Assembly (NCBI GenBank): GCA_019614645.1
Contig: JABWDB010000009.1
Location: 8,723,501-8,787,500 of the forward strand
Origin: Stratiolaelaps scimitus
Taxonomy: Eukaryota > Arthropoda > Arachnida > Mesostigmata > Laelapidae
DNA length: 64,000 bases
Reading direction: 5' to 3'
The notes under the pieces are model-generated. The model searched no databases. It was given only the letters and a program-made list of their open reading frames with translations, and was not told where the DNA came from. Below, piece by piece: positions 34,968-46,755 of the stretch. Both the position numbers and the translations under genes were made by a program. Numbering within the stretch: the first letter of the stretch is position 1; the number at the start of each line of letters is the position of its first letter.

Positions 34968-37900
34968 ATGGACGGGTCGCAGGGAGACATATACAGAAGC
35001 AGAAAAAGGAGAGGTAAGAGTCACTATGGAATGAGATTTTGTGGAGTTAGCCGCCACTGGAAATCCTGTGTAGCTTAGAGTCGCACCAAGAAAAAATCCC
35101 CGAAGTTGTCACACCAATAGAGCGGCAACAAAAGTCGTCCTTTTTTGTTGTGAGGAGAAGAAATTTTCTTCAAACGCATGGACACCACCAGAGACATTCG
35201 AATCTCCGTAAAAGTGGGCCCCGATCCAGTGCAGGGTGTGGGGTTGACGTGGATGACAAAACGCCGCCTCTGCCTGCTAAAGCCACCATCCTCTGCTGAG
35301 AGTCCATCTCTCTTCCCTGGAGCCGGCTTTACGCTTGGCATTACCCCAATCTCAAGGGAAGGTGTGTACTGCTCCGGCTAGTGTTCTACACCGGCCGGTC
35401 GAAAGTCGTCTACCGCGACACATATGTACACTCACAGATTGACGCTCAAACGTGTACTTCGACCGAGAGAAGAAAATAGTTCTAATGAAGCACTGCATCA
35501 GCGCGGTGGCGATTGCACGCTTGCTAAGCACTATGGCCGCAGAAAGGCTGAAGTCGCAGATTCGAGTCTCGCGACGTCGTGAAATATCCTATGAAGTTAG
35601 GCGTTGTGGGAAAAACGAGAAAAAAATGCTGTAGTTCCACCAATGAACCAAACACTTTGTATCGTATTGCTATAAGACAATAAATGCATTTCTTTTTCTA
35701 GGCTTACTTCAGATCCGCTACCTAATGTGTCTGCTCATGTTCCTAAGTACATTTCTCGTGTACGCGATGCGAGTCAATCTCTCCGTGTCGATCATTGCTA
35801 TGACAAACTCCTCGAGAATGAATCCACCCGGTCAAGGCAATGATACCAATTTGACAGCTGACACATGTCGAGAGCCCAATCAACCGCTTCAAAGCCAGAG
35901 CGATTCGCTGTCGGAACGACTGCGTAGCGTATGTGGATGCGTTCCAAATCTTTTCGTTTATTGCATGAGACACGAAATCGTATTCGAATACATGCCGGGT
36001 TGAAGATAGAACCAACAGAGATGGCCCTAAGTAACATATACGCACAGGTATCTTCTCGTTACAGGGGAAGGAACGGTGATAGTTTAGGAAGAGAGGGGGG
36101 TATGTGGAACAGATTACGAATATGTTTGTTTCCGAATACGGGAGCGTTGAGTTGATCCGAAAAATATATCACGTACTCAAATGACTAATTATAATATAAT
36201 TGCAAGCATGTTCGTAAGAGTCCTTCCGTTGGTAGAAACGTGGTCAGAGTTTGATGGTCGTCGTTGACATGCTGTATTACAATAATAACATTGTAACATA
36301 GATTATAGTTGAACATTAATTGTAACGTGTGTTTGATTGGCTGATTAATTGTTGTTCGACTGTGCCAACTCTAGCTCGAAGGCGAATTCGACTGGGACGA
36401 AGATCAGCGATCAACGATATTGTACGCGTTCTTCGTCGGGTACCTGATCACCCAGATACCTGGCGGATACTTCGCCGAGGTGTTTAGTGTTACCTGGGTT
36501 CTCGGGATTGGCGTCGGGCTCACCTCACTGTTCACGTGCCTGACACAGGCCGCTGCCACATTCAATTACTATGCACTTATCGCTCTCCGCATTGGCGAAG
36601 GCATCACAGAGGTAAGTGAACAGAACAGCCCACCGCTAGCGATCACCTCAAAGCAGCGGTTTCAGCGACGCAGCGACGTAGATCAAGCAATGCTGTACAC
36701 ATTATAGATGGTCATTTTCAAATGACCATATATCTACAGCATTAGCAGAGTTTCCCATCGGCAATGTGTTCCAAGCAACCCAATTGCAGTTCGTCTGGAT
36801 CAGACGATGTGATATATAGTTCGGACACTGCAATGTAGCATAACCCATGATACCCCCCCCCCCCGGGCCTTCTTCTTTGTCCCATAATAATGAACGCTAA
36901 TGAACGCTAACCTATACGCTCATATACGACCATAACAGGCAATGGCTGCTATCCTAATCGCTGTTATCGTACCTTGTCTTCAATTTGCTCGTCAATTTCG
37001 CCTCAGGGGGTCACCTTCCCAGCGATCTTTGCAGTTCTTGCTCGCTGGTCGCCGCTCGAGGAGCAGACGCTTCTCGTCAACGTGGTGACATCCGGCGCTG
37101 TTGCCGGTACCATTGTTACGCTACCGGTATCGGGCATGCTATGTGACTCGGCCTGGGGCTGGCCCGCCAGCTTTTACGTGTTCGGTAACAAAACGAAGGA
37201 GTTTGCATTGACTTTGACAGGAATTATCAATTAATACAGGTGTAATGTATAATATTATACGATACTGTTATTGGCAGATACAACCAATGTGCGTGCATTC
37301 GAAGGGGAACGAGAACGCTGGACTATGAGAACTGATTGCTGATAGTGGCGCTCCCTTTCGGAAAAGAGTACAGATCATGTAGTAGCATCAATAATAATGA
37401 ATATGATTATTATTTTCATTATTATTATTATACTGTTATTGACCGGGTGATGCAAAACAATGCAATCAGAACTATCAGCCACTATCAGCTATCATCGTTA
37501 TCCAATGATCTCTTGAATCTATGGTACATTCATTTCAACTTATCGAGCTTTTGGTTTGATTTTATATTATTGTCCATTCATATTTCTTCACAAACTTGTG
37601 GTGCAATTTCAACAATTCGCCTATGGCTGATGCATCGCACCTTGTGTCCCGATGTGAGTGAGGTTGACAGAGTGAACTGATTTGAGTGTTGCGGTCTCTT
37701 TTTTTTGTGTAGGCGCCATTGGCCTTCTATGGACTGCAATCTGGTTTTGTGTGGCGACGGACAGACCTGAGAATCATCCATGGATCTCCAACGAGGAATG
37801 CGAATACATTGTCGAATCGAGATCGACCAATTTCAACGAGAAACGGCCACCGGTACAGACACCTACTGAGCTACAATAGGCACCCACTACCCTACGGTAG

Positions 37901-39611
37901 ACACCTACCATCCTACAGTAGACAACTGATGATAACTGTCCTCCCATATCGTGCCACTTCCACGAAGGTAAGGTTTCATCAAGAGTTGCAGATGCGTCTA
38001 ATAAGACGTCTGGCTTTTTCTGTTCTCCGGTACAGGTGCCTTGGAGGAACATTCTTCTATCGCCGGCCGTTCTCTGCCTCGGCTTAGCGAAACTTGCCGA
38101 AACTTTCAACTACTATATGATGCTGACAGAGCTGCCGACGTATCTAAATTCGATGTTCGGCATCAATATCACCAATGTACGTGTACCGCCCTTCTAATTT
38201 GTCTATGAGTGTGTGTCCCATGTTCTACGCCACTATCACAGACACACACATATATATATATATCGGCGAGCACAGATTATACTCCAATATATATATATAT
38301 AGGAGTATAATCTGTACTCGCCGATGCTTATAAATCTCATTTGTGTCTCAAGAATCGTCACTTCTCACACACAACATGAATGTGTGTGTGAGGAGTGAGG
38401 ATTCTTCATTCAATTCCACACCATCTACTACATGATAACAATTATATTATATATAAGCATCTACCACACACACATACACACCAGCCATACACTGACTCCA
38501 TCTCTTTCCATTATTAACTATGATCTTCCTGTTGCCCTAAACAACGGTCCTGTTCTTGTTATGCTGCCACACGTCTGTACCCGACCAGAACGGATGGGTG
38601 AACGCCGGTATGAACCTGGGACTCGGTACGACTCTCATCGTCACAGGATTCGCTGCCGACAAACTGCTGCAGCACAACGTCATAAACAAGACCTTACTCC
38701 GAAAGCTGTTCGTTGCTTCGTGTGAGTCTCGGCTAGCGTGTTTGATTGTCGTCATCAGCACTTCGATGTAGCTACCCATTTCGTTAGCGATTGAATTTCA
38801 CTCCACGTCAGCCTCAGGCAATGGGTTCCGCAATGCGACCAATCGAGTCATAGCGATCCTTACAGCAGGGTCTGCTTGTTTCCCATTGCGGCTATCTTGT
38901 TATTTCAGGTACACTCATCCCCTCGTTGTGCATGTGTCTGCTGAAATTGCTCGGCTGTCAGTACGATCTGATCGTGGCTACCCTCTACCTGAACTGCGTC
39001 TTCCTTGGCTTCTCCGGTGGAGGTGACGCGGCGATGGCGCTCGACATTGCGCCACGATTCGCCGGTCCTGTCGCCGGCATCGTCAACATGCTGGCCAATG
39101 TGGCGGGACTTCTTGCGCCAAAACTCGTCGGCATTCTCACCGAACACAACGTATGAATTTCACTCGTGGTCACCCATACAGCCATCAGTCAAGCGCTTAT
39201 ACCTTATACATTTGTCCGTCCACCTCTTCCTAGAGGACGTCGATTGATCAATACACCACAGACGAGTTAGTCTTCACGGGTGATTCCTATCACGCGTATG
39301 CTCACATCTCGCACACTGCGCATTGAGTGCAAGTGCATATATATGTTCGTTGACCGACTCGAGTCGCTACTTGTCATCACATTTCTATTGTGCTATACGT
39401 GTTGCAGAATACGCTCACGCAATGGAATAAGGCATTCCTCTACACGGGCATCTTCACAACGATTGGCTCGGTGATATTCCTCATATTCGGTACGGCTGAA
39501 CAGCAGACGTGGGCCGTAGAAAGGCCAGTCGAGGAAGACGTCGACGAAGATCGATCCCAATCAGAGTATCGCCGGCTCAGCAACGACTCCGATACGACAG
39601 CGAAGCGGTAG
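34968..39611 (+). CDS. SLC17-family transporter A (sialin/VGLUT-like MFS), 515 aa, tandem copy 1
   Basis: A multi-pass anion transporter of the major facilitator superfamily. Nine exons join in frame: 34968-35013, 35702-35928, 36375-36611, 37007-37184, 37713-37852, 38036-38176, 38589-38721, 38909-39150 and 39408-39611. A short basic cytosolic leader (MDGSQGDIYRSRKRR) precedes TM1, which has the family signature YAMRVNLSVSIIAMT with Arg39. A luminal loop follows with sequons NSS, NDT and NLT and a Cys. TM2 has FFVGYLITQIPGGY, the TM4 region GVTFPA (171-176), then PASFYVFGAIGLLWTAIWF, and late in the protein the TM10-like block GDAAMALDIAPRFAGPVAG. The tail is acidic. Phe178 replaces the usual His after GVTFPA and Gln190 replaces the Arg of the Glu-Arg motif. 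Substrate cannot be read from sequence. AATAAA lies at 40050. Confidence 0.92.
35495..35590 (+). mobile_element. tRNA-like SINE remnant in intron 1 of transporter A
   Basis: AGCGCGGTGGCGATTGCACG resembles the A-box head of the SINE at 7451, and GCAGATTCGAGTCTCGCG about 55 nt later is a B-box match. The body is not clearly preserved. It may be a diverged member of the same family. Confidence 0.4.
38262..38325. repeat. Hairpin with 24-nt arms in intron 6 of transporter A
   Basis: Arm 38262-38285 (ATCGGCGAGCACAGATTATA and CTCC) pairs with 38302-38325 with one mismatch; the 16-nt loop is AT repeat. Confidence 0.9.
38350..38406. repeat. Second hairpin with 24-nt arms in intron 6 of transporter A
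   Basis: Arm 38350-38373 (AAGAATCGTCACTTCTCACA and CACA) pairs with 38383-38406 with two mismatches and a 9-nt loop. It starts only 24 nt after the previous hairpin. Confidence 0.85.
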
Positions 39612-39614
39612 CCG

Positions 39615-39648
39615 AGTTGTTGGAACGGTGGCCACCGTTCCAACAACT
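39615..39648. repeat. Perfect 34-bp palindrome just after the stop codon of transporter A
   Basis: The sequence AGTTGTTGGAACGGTGG is followed immediately by its exact reverse complement. It begins 4 nt after the TAG at 39609-39611, so it lies in the 3' UTR and would fold as a very stable stem in the mRNA. Confidence 0.95.
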
Positions 39649-42513
39649 TGTCGTAGTAATTTCCAGACTCGGACTGGACCACCATAATCGTCGCCACCAC
39701 ACTCTAGTTTCAAAGTGTGTTTGTATATATGTAGAAGGATTTGGTCACAATCTCAATGAAATAATGCCGACTACAATCGCTGTAACTATAACTTGAACAG
39801 GTTCCCGGTGTTTTGAATTGCTTCTGGCAACGAAGGAAGCGAGTGCACCCTGGTTACAAAAGTGGCGCAGGTTCAAATTTTAAGAGTACAATTATATCAC
39901 ATTGCCTATTTTGCCGTGTGTTGGAACATAGGATATATTTAATTTCTGTATAGGCTGACAGCATACAGCTTCAACGAAACGTCAGATGTAGTAATTCAAG
40001 TGCAGTCCGTTAAGCAGAACCGTTGCGGTCCTGTTGAGTACTGCTGGAAAATAAAGAAACTTGCATGCAACTTTTGTTCATCTTTGTCTTTTGTGCTAAT
40101 TTACAGTTGCTGACAGAAGTGAAAAAAAACGGCTAAGGTCTGCATAAGGTACTCGATTTCGGTATCATTATTTCGATATTTTCCTGAAAATAGAAAGTCA
40201 TTTATTTGCGTTTATTTATCAGGATATGATTTTTGTATGGCGATGAACGTCACCTATTCTCCCAAATATCTGTATATAAAGAGGCTAACTACGAACACCG
40301 GAGAGATGTGACTTCTCGTCTTTAGATTACACAAGATTAATGATACCATTATACAAAAGTCTCTGCAAACGCATGTGTAGAAACAGGTACACGTGGGACC
40401 AATTACCGGAGTATTGCTAGTACTTCGATTACTGTTTTTATGAAGCTATCTACAGGACTTCTAATTGAGTGGATACTTTCATGACACTCGGAGAGTTAAC
40501 AGATGCGTATTTGCTGTGTACAGTTTCACTGTAGACGAGGCTATAGAGACCCTTCAAAGAGTATGCACACGTACCTGATGGTTAGGTTGTTTTTTGGAAC
40601 GGACCTATTTCTATCAGCTGTTACGTGGTACTTCCACCACAATTTATACCATACATATGCCCGCCTTATAGTCATAAGGAAATGGCAGCGAATGTCAATA
40701 GCTCAGCGGCTGAGTAGCTCAAAGCGAGTCGGAGGTGGATCATGATATAATTTCGGTATCGGCTGAATACGATTCTACCAGGTATAACTCGATGATTCGA
40801 CTAAAATTTCAAGCTTTGCATCGTCGACGTCACGGAAATAATTCCAAGTCGAGTTTAGAAGAAGGATTAATGATGATAGTTTCACTGTACCCTAAAATCG
40901 GATGGCTTGGGGCAAGGTTGCTATGTCATTCCGCCGATAAGAATGATCTTTGAGGTTAGACTAAAGCTCTATATTCTCTATACGTGATAACGTCAAATTA
41001 CCCTTCGACTTATATTTACATGTTTGAGTAGCACCCATTCACTCTTCGGGGAAACAATAACAAACAATATTGACCACTTATTCAGACGGTATTATGTTGT
41101 AGCAGAGGAAATAATGGCTGACGAACACCTATTGCGCGATGACGAGTTTGGACATAAATGCTTTTGGTTTTATATATATATATATATATATTAAACCGAA
41201 TCATTTTATTTGCTTGTACACTTAGCAAGACGTTACTAGTAATAATAACCACTTGTTTTAGCAAGAAAATTTCAACGACAGAGGTTCCATATTAATTCAT
41301 TAATCTCGCTCTAATTTTCCCAGTATCATTTGCTAAGGAAGTTCTCGTCGGGTTGTTGACGCCCTTCGAATGCACGAAAGCTTAGTTCGCCTTCACCCGA
41401 TACTCACTAAACATTGTCAGGCATCGCGTTGCTTTACGCAAATGAACATCGATAACAACTGTCTCAACACCGAGCTCCTTCTTCTTATCTCGAAGTCTGA
41501 AATCATCCTCAAAATGCGCCGTATGAATAAAGCACCAGTGCGTAAGTAGTGGTACCGGCTAGTAATGGGTATCTACAGTTGATTACGGCTCCCAGTTGCG
41601 ATTTTGCACAGTTATATGTAGCGGCCGTTGTTTAGGTATAATTAGGCAGAGGCGTTTTGTCATCGTCGTCAACTCTCCTCCACTGGATCGGCCCATTTTG
41701 ATGCAGATTGGAAGGTGTTTCTGGTGGTGTCCGTGGGTTTGAAGAAAATTTCCTCCTCTCAAAAAAAAGGTATGATTAGGCAGGTTTTGGATAGATATTT
41801 CTGGGGGCACTTAACGACTGCGCGTGTCCGTGTCTAAGGCCGGATGGCGATGGTTGATGACAACGTTCTGTAGCGCTCGCTGCTGGTTTGCTTGTGACAA
41901 ATTGCGATTTTATTCATTTGTATATTTTTCTTGGTTGGACTTCTTATCTCAGAGAATCGTTATCGAACGTTGCCTGCCGGCACCTGGGCGTTCTTGCAGT
42001 TGGTACCGTTGCAGCTGTTATTTACACTGTTCCTTTGGCTGCTACCCCACCCCCCGCGCATCCACAAGAGTAGCCCCCATTTGCGTGGCGCTGTTTAATC
42101 CTCGGTTGTCGCTTGCCGGTGACGACTATCGGCCCTCGCGAACAGTAGGGCAGGAAAGAGTTCACGACTACGAGACGATATCGAACCATCTATTGAGCGA
42201 AACGCTTTCACCTCTCCGGCATCACCGTTCCACGATCCGATGTCAATATAGTCGTTCTCCGCATGTTCGGTCGGCCACTGAGAACAACTATATGCGTGTC
42301 GAGGTCCGGCAACTACAAGATAGCAGGTGTCGTATACAAGCTGCTGGTTTGGTCCGAAATCATCAACGAGATTAGGAGCGTTGACATTCGTTGTGAAACA
42401 GCGGTCGGAGACGTCGGATATGCGCATTGTGTTTATGCGACGACTTTAGCGAGTTTTTCGGCGTTGTGACACACCACCGAATTGGAGGATACGCGAGCAT
42501 ATTGAACGACACC
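39649..42513. other. Intergenic DNA between transporters A and B
   Basis: It holds the 3' UTR of A, an AT tract near 41171-41191 and the upstream region of B. A 183-codon open frame at 41824-42375 has no recognisable domain and overlaps other open frames on both strands. I take it as chance or as transporter B 5' UTR. Confidence 0.5.
40050..40055 (+). other. Candidate poly(A) signal of transporter A
   Basis: AATAAA lies about 440 nt downstream of the stop codon, a normal 3' UTR length. Confidence 0.5.
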
Positions 42514-45500
42514 ATGGATGAAGCTCAGGAACACACGTTTAGACGGCGAAAAGGTGGTGAATATCACGGCATCGTAACGCGCGCAATATTTTGAAATAGT
42601 TATAAGCTCTACTAATCTCGCGTGATGTGATATTTATATGTAATACTAATATGTGGACGTCTTACTAAAGCCAGTTATAAAGTGTACTCTAGAAATATAG
42701 GATATTGACTTGTTGTTGTTGTTGTTGTTATTATTTAAGGCAGGTAATGAGGGCTTTCGCGAAAATGACTTTATTATTTACTCAAACATACAATAATTAG
42801 GAATTGCTTCTAGGGATTTTTTCGCGAGAATACATCACAGTACTCCAAAATGAAGCACTTCTTTCATTTTCTAGTGAAGTGTATGTGGTGCCTCTGAGTG
42901 ACCCAGTCATCCAAAGGTAATCCTGTGCAGGTGTATAACAATTGTGACGACTCGTAGGCGACAGATTCATTTGATCATTGGAGGTTCTGAAACTCGAGTT
43001 GCCTGTTTGCTTGCAACTCCCTAGCTATTCAATCCTACTTAATCCATTCCGGGGTTTCTTCTGTTATTGAATTCTGTTGGTCGCGTTGTTAGGTATGGGC
43101 CAACTTCAGCCATTCGCGTTTAGTTATACCGACCAGTAGCAGTCGTAAAGTTTACATTACGAATCAGAGTGCCGGCGAAGTAGTGTCCCCAATGGGAAAA
43201 TAGGTGAACGTATCTATAATAGTTTTTCAACGGCATGGAACCATCACCTGATTTAGTCTTTCCAAAGCATCAAAACCTATCTCTCTATAGCTTAACGTCA
43301 AAGACGAGATGACGGATATTGTAATTTCTCAACGGGACACTGAACGCTCATGCGATTTACCAAGATGTCCTATCACAGAGGGCTTGACAGTCGTATACGC
43401 AGCACTTTTCAGAATAACCCGTCGACAAATTGAAGAATGAGAGATAAAGGAAATATCACCCCATTCTCCAGTTAGAGATTCGAACCAAGTTCACAATAGA
43501 AAACCATGAAAGAATGATTATTTCATAAGTAGCTTGGCCCGCTCCGCACGCCATCGCCTTCCTCGGGACATTGTCGATCTCACCCCCCCCCATAATCCCT
43601 AGAAATAATTCCTAACTACTGTATGTTTGAATAAATCGAGACTGTGCGGCATTCATAAGTAGTAGGATAGCTTTACCCGGAGAACATAACTTGCTCGACT
43701 AAAGTTTGTACTGAAACAAGAGCTGCCGGTATCGTTTTTCTAGTGAGTATAATTACGAGAGACATTTTTCTGTGAACCTCGAGCTATATTATATCGTCGT
43801 GGACTTAGTTTTCCAAAAGGCTTGGACTGTTCCGGGGTCGTCTCAGGCATCGTGTACCCCACATACTCATGTATTATGGTAGATAACAAGACAACGCGTA
43901 ATTGTTTTTAGGACCCGTGCAGATACGGTTTCTTCTCTTCATGCTGATGTTCGTTGGCACGTTTCTGGTCTATGCTATGCGGTTCAATCTCTCTGTCGCG
44001 ATTATTGCCATGACCGGCGATTCCGGTGGAAGTGCCTCTCCAAACTCGAGCGACACCTGTCGACCAGACGACCATACCGTTCGGGAAAGGCGAAACAACT
44101 CGTTGTCTCGAAAAGTACGTGACGTATGTGAAAACTTGTACGCTGCCGTTATAACGTTGTACGTGCTAACGCAGCACCTTGTTAGCTTATCCAGCTGGAG
44201 AGGCGCAGGGAGGGGGTCTTTTGTAAGGGTCTCTAATATGACAGCACAAACGATCATTGTTCTTTACAGTGAATGTCTACCATCTGGCTTTGCGTTGTAT
44301 CTCATCGTAGAAACCATCCGATGAGACGCACATTCGACTACGGCGGACTTCATTAAAGAGAGCATACGCTTCGATCGGGAGCGCTTGTTTGTTTGAGTAA
44401 AGCAGGCGGCTTGTCAACACTTCTAATAATAATTGTCATGTGTCTCTCGTGATGGTCACTGTTCAGGTGGAAGGTGATTTCGCATGGGACAAAAAGGAGC
44501 AGGCGACCATCATGTACTCGTTCTTCATTGGGTACCTGATCACCCAGATTCCGGGCGGGTATCTAGCGGAGGCGGCGAGCGCCACCTGGGTCTTTGGACT
44601 CGGTGTGGGTTTGACGTCACTGCTCACATGTTTCACATCCATAGCCGCCTATTACGATTACTACGCCTTGATTGCGCTCCGAATCTGCGAGGGCATCGCT
44701 GAGGTATGGTGCCAAATCGATCGAGATTGTCCAAATATCATCTACTGCTACAGTGATTATTCGTTTATGTCCGCAAAATGTAGGTAATTATTGGGGTAAC
44801 GTGATTCGATCTCGTATCTACAATACATTTCCCCTATAGGCGCAGTACGCAGTGAGATAGAGCACAGACAAAATACGCATCGGACGTCGTGCACGTCACG
44901 TTCAATTCCGTGATCGCTCCGTGCCGGGTTCCGGTCGGGTGTCTTATCTAGCCGAGACGTCAGTCGTTGCTACCACGTGTAGAAACTTCTGTATCATCGA
45001 ATCATGTAAACGCCTATGAAACGAGCCCAAGACGAAACAAAGCTGAATTGCCGAAGTGGGTGATGTCGGCAGGGAAGATTTTCAATCAGCTGAATAACTT
45101 TCACCAAAAACTGTCAATGTGAAATGCTTAACCGAGGCAAGTTGATATCGAAGGTTTGCCAGTGTACCCGTGAAAGTGTCAACACTGTCAAGTTCTAGCG
45201 TTCGCATTTGTCAAGTCATTCGGGCCTGGCAAATACAATACGCAGAGCTAGCAAGGCGTATAAGGCTTCAACATTTACCATTAATTGTGACCATCCCTTC
45301 AATCGACCTCGATTTGCAGGGTGTAACGTTCCCGGCAGTGTTCGCGTTCATCGCGCGCTGGTCGCCGTCGAATGAGCAGAATGTGCTTCTCAACTTCGTC
45401 AACGCTGGCGCCGTCGTCGGCACCATTGTGACGCTGCCTGTCTCAGCGCTTCTGTGCGCCTCGCCGTTGGGCTGGCCCGCCTCGTTCTACACGTTCGGTA

Positions 45501-46711
45501 AAGCAAGGCCACCACATGTCGGAGTGCGCCGGTGGACGTTTACAGTATTTTACCCTGTGAAATCAAGTGGAACCTCTTGAAATTGCATTGGATACGTGTA
45601 CAGCACGACATGTATATATATATATATATTTTTTTTTTAATTTATATGATCATCCCCAAGAGAGACGATGGGGGTTTCTCCCTGCAAACACACACACAGA
45701 CACACTCACACCTAGGGAAGGATGCTTCGGGTACTAATTCCATTTGAATATAACCATAAAACCATATTGTATTATAGGATACAATCATTGCATGATTGCT
45801 TATTGTGCATGTTGCAATTTCGATAAGCAGCAACGTCTACGATATGTATGTCACATGACAATTGACACTCGAGCGAAAAAGTGATAACTCAATACCTATA
45901 GGGGAAGGTCGACGGTTAGATGTCGTCTTGAATAGCATCTTATGATGCTCTGAGTTTTATAGGCATTTTAGAATTATAGGTTATTAATTATTATTATTAA
46001 TTATTTAGTTTTATAGTCAATATCAGAATCTTATTTATGCATTTGGAAGGGTTACTTGCAATAGTATGTTTCTGTTCAATACAATATATGTCTATTTATC
46101 GTAGGTGGCATCGGCATCTTGTGGACGCTGATTTGGCTCTGTGTTGCAAGGGATTGTCCAGAGAAGCATCCATGGATCTCTGTCGAAGAAAATAAATACA
46201 TCGTCGAGTCACGCTCAGTCAGCTTTGCCGACGAACGTCCAACGGTAGTGCGCCTTGGTTGGCCATATCTTCATATCCATAATTCCCTATGACGCTGGTA
46301 GTCGACAGCTTCAAAATGCTTCTTTTAACCCTCATAGCATAAGCAACGAAACGTAATGTTCCATAAAACTTCGCGGACTATGGCTTCAGATAAAGTATGT
46401 CATACGAACTAATGCGTATACACATATATACGTATACTAATTTTCCGTAATTTCCACCCATCAACTTCATTCATATAGGTTCCATGGGCACACGTTCTTC
46501 TATCACCAGCTGTCCTGGTTCTCGGTATTGCGAAATTGGCTGGTAGCCTAAACTATTATATGATGCTAACCGAAGTTCCCACATATCTCAATGATATGTA
46601 CGCCGTAAACATCGTTGATGTAAGTATCTAATTTTGCATGCAATCAAAAAAAATCTAATCGGTTCATTCAAACATACAATAATTAGGAATAAAAAAAATA
46701 CATATTTATAT

Positions 46712-46755
<44 letters not shown>

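Noticed and set aside
36692..36740. Weak inverted repeat in intron 3 of transporter A
   Set aside because: The arms pair only with a gap and are short, much weaker than the hairpins reported.
41824..42375. 183-codon plus-strand open frame upstream of transporter B
   Set aside because: It overlaps other open frames on both strands, has no recognisable domain and odd composition (many Cys, Arg, Ser). It sits where a 5' UTR or promoter is expected.
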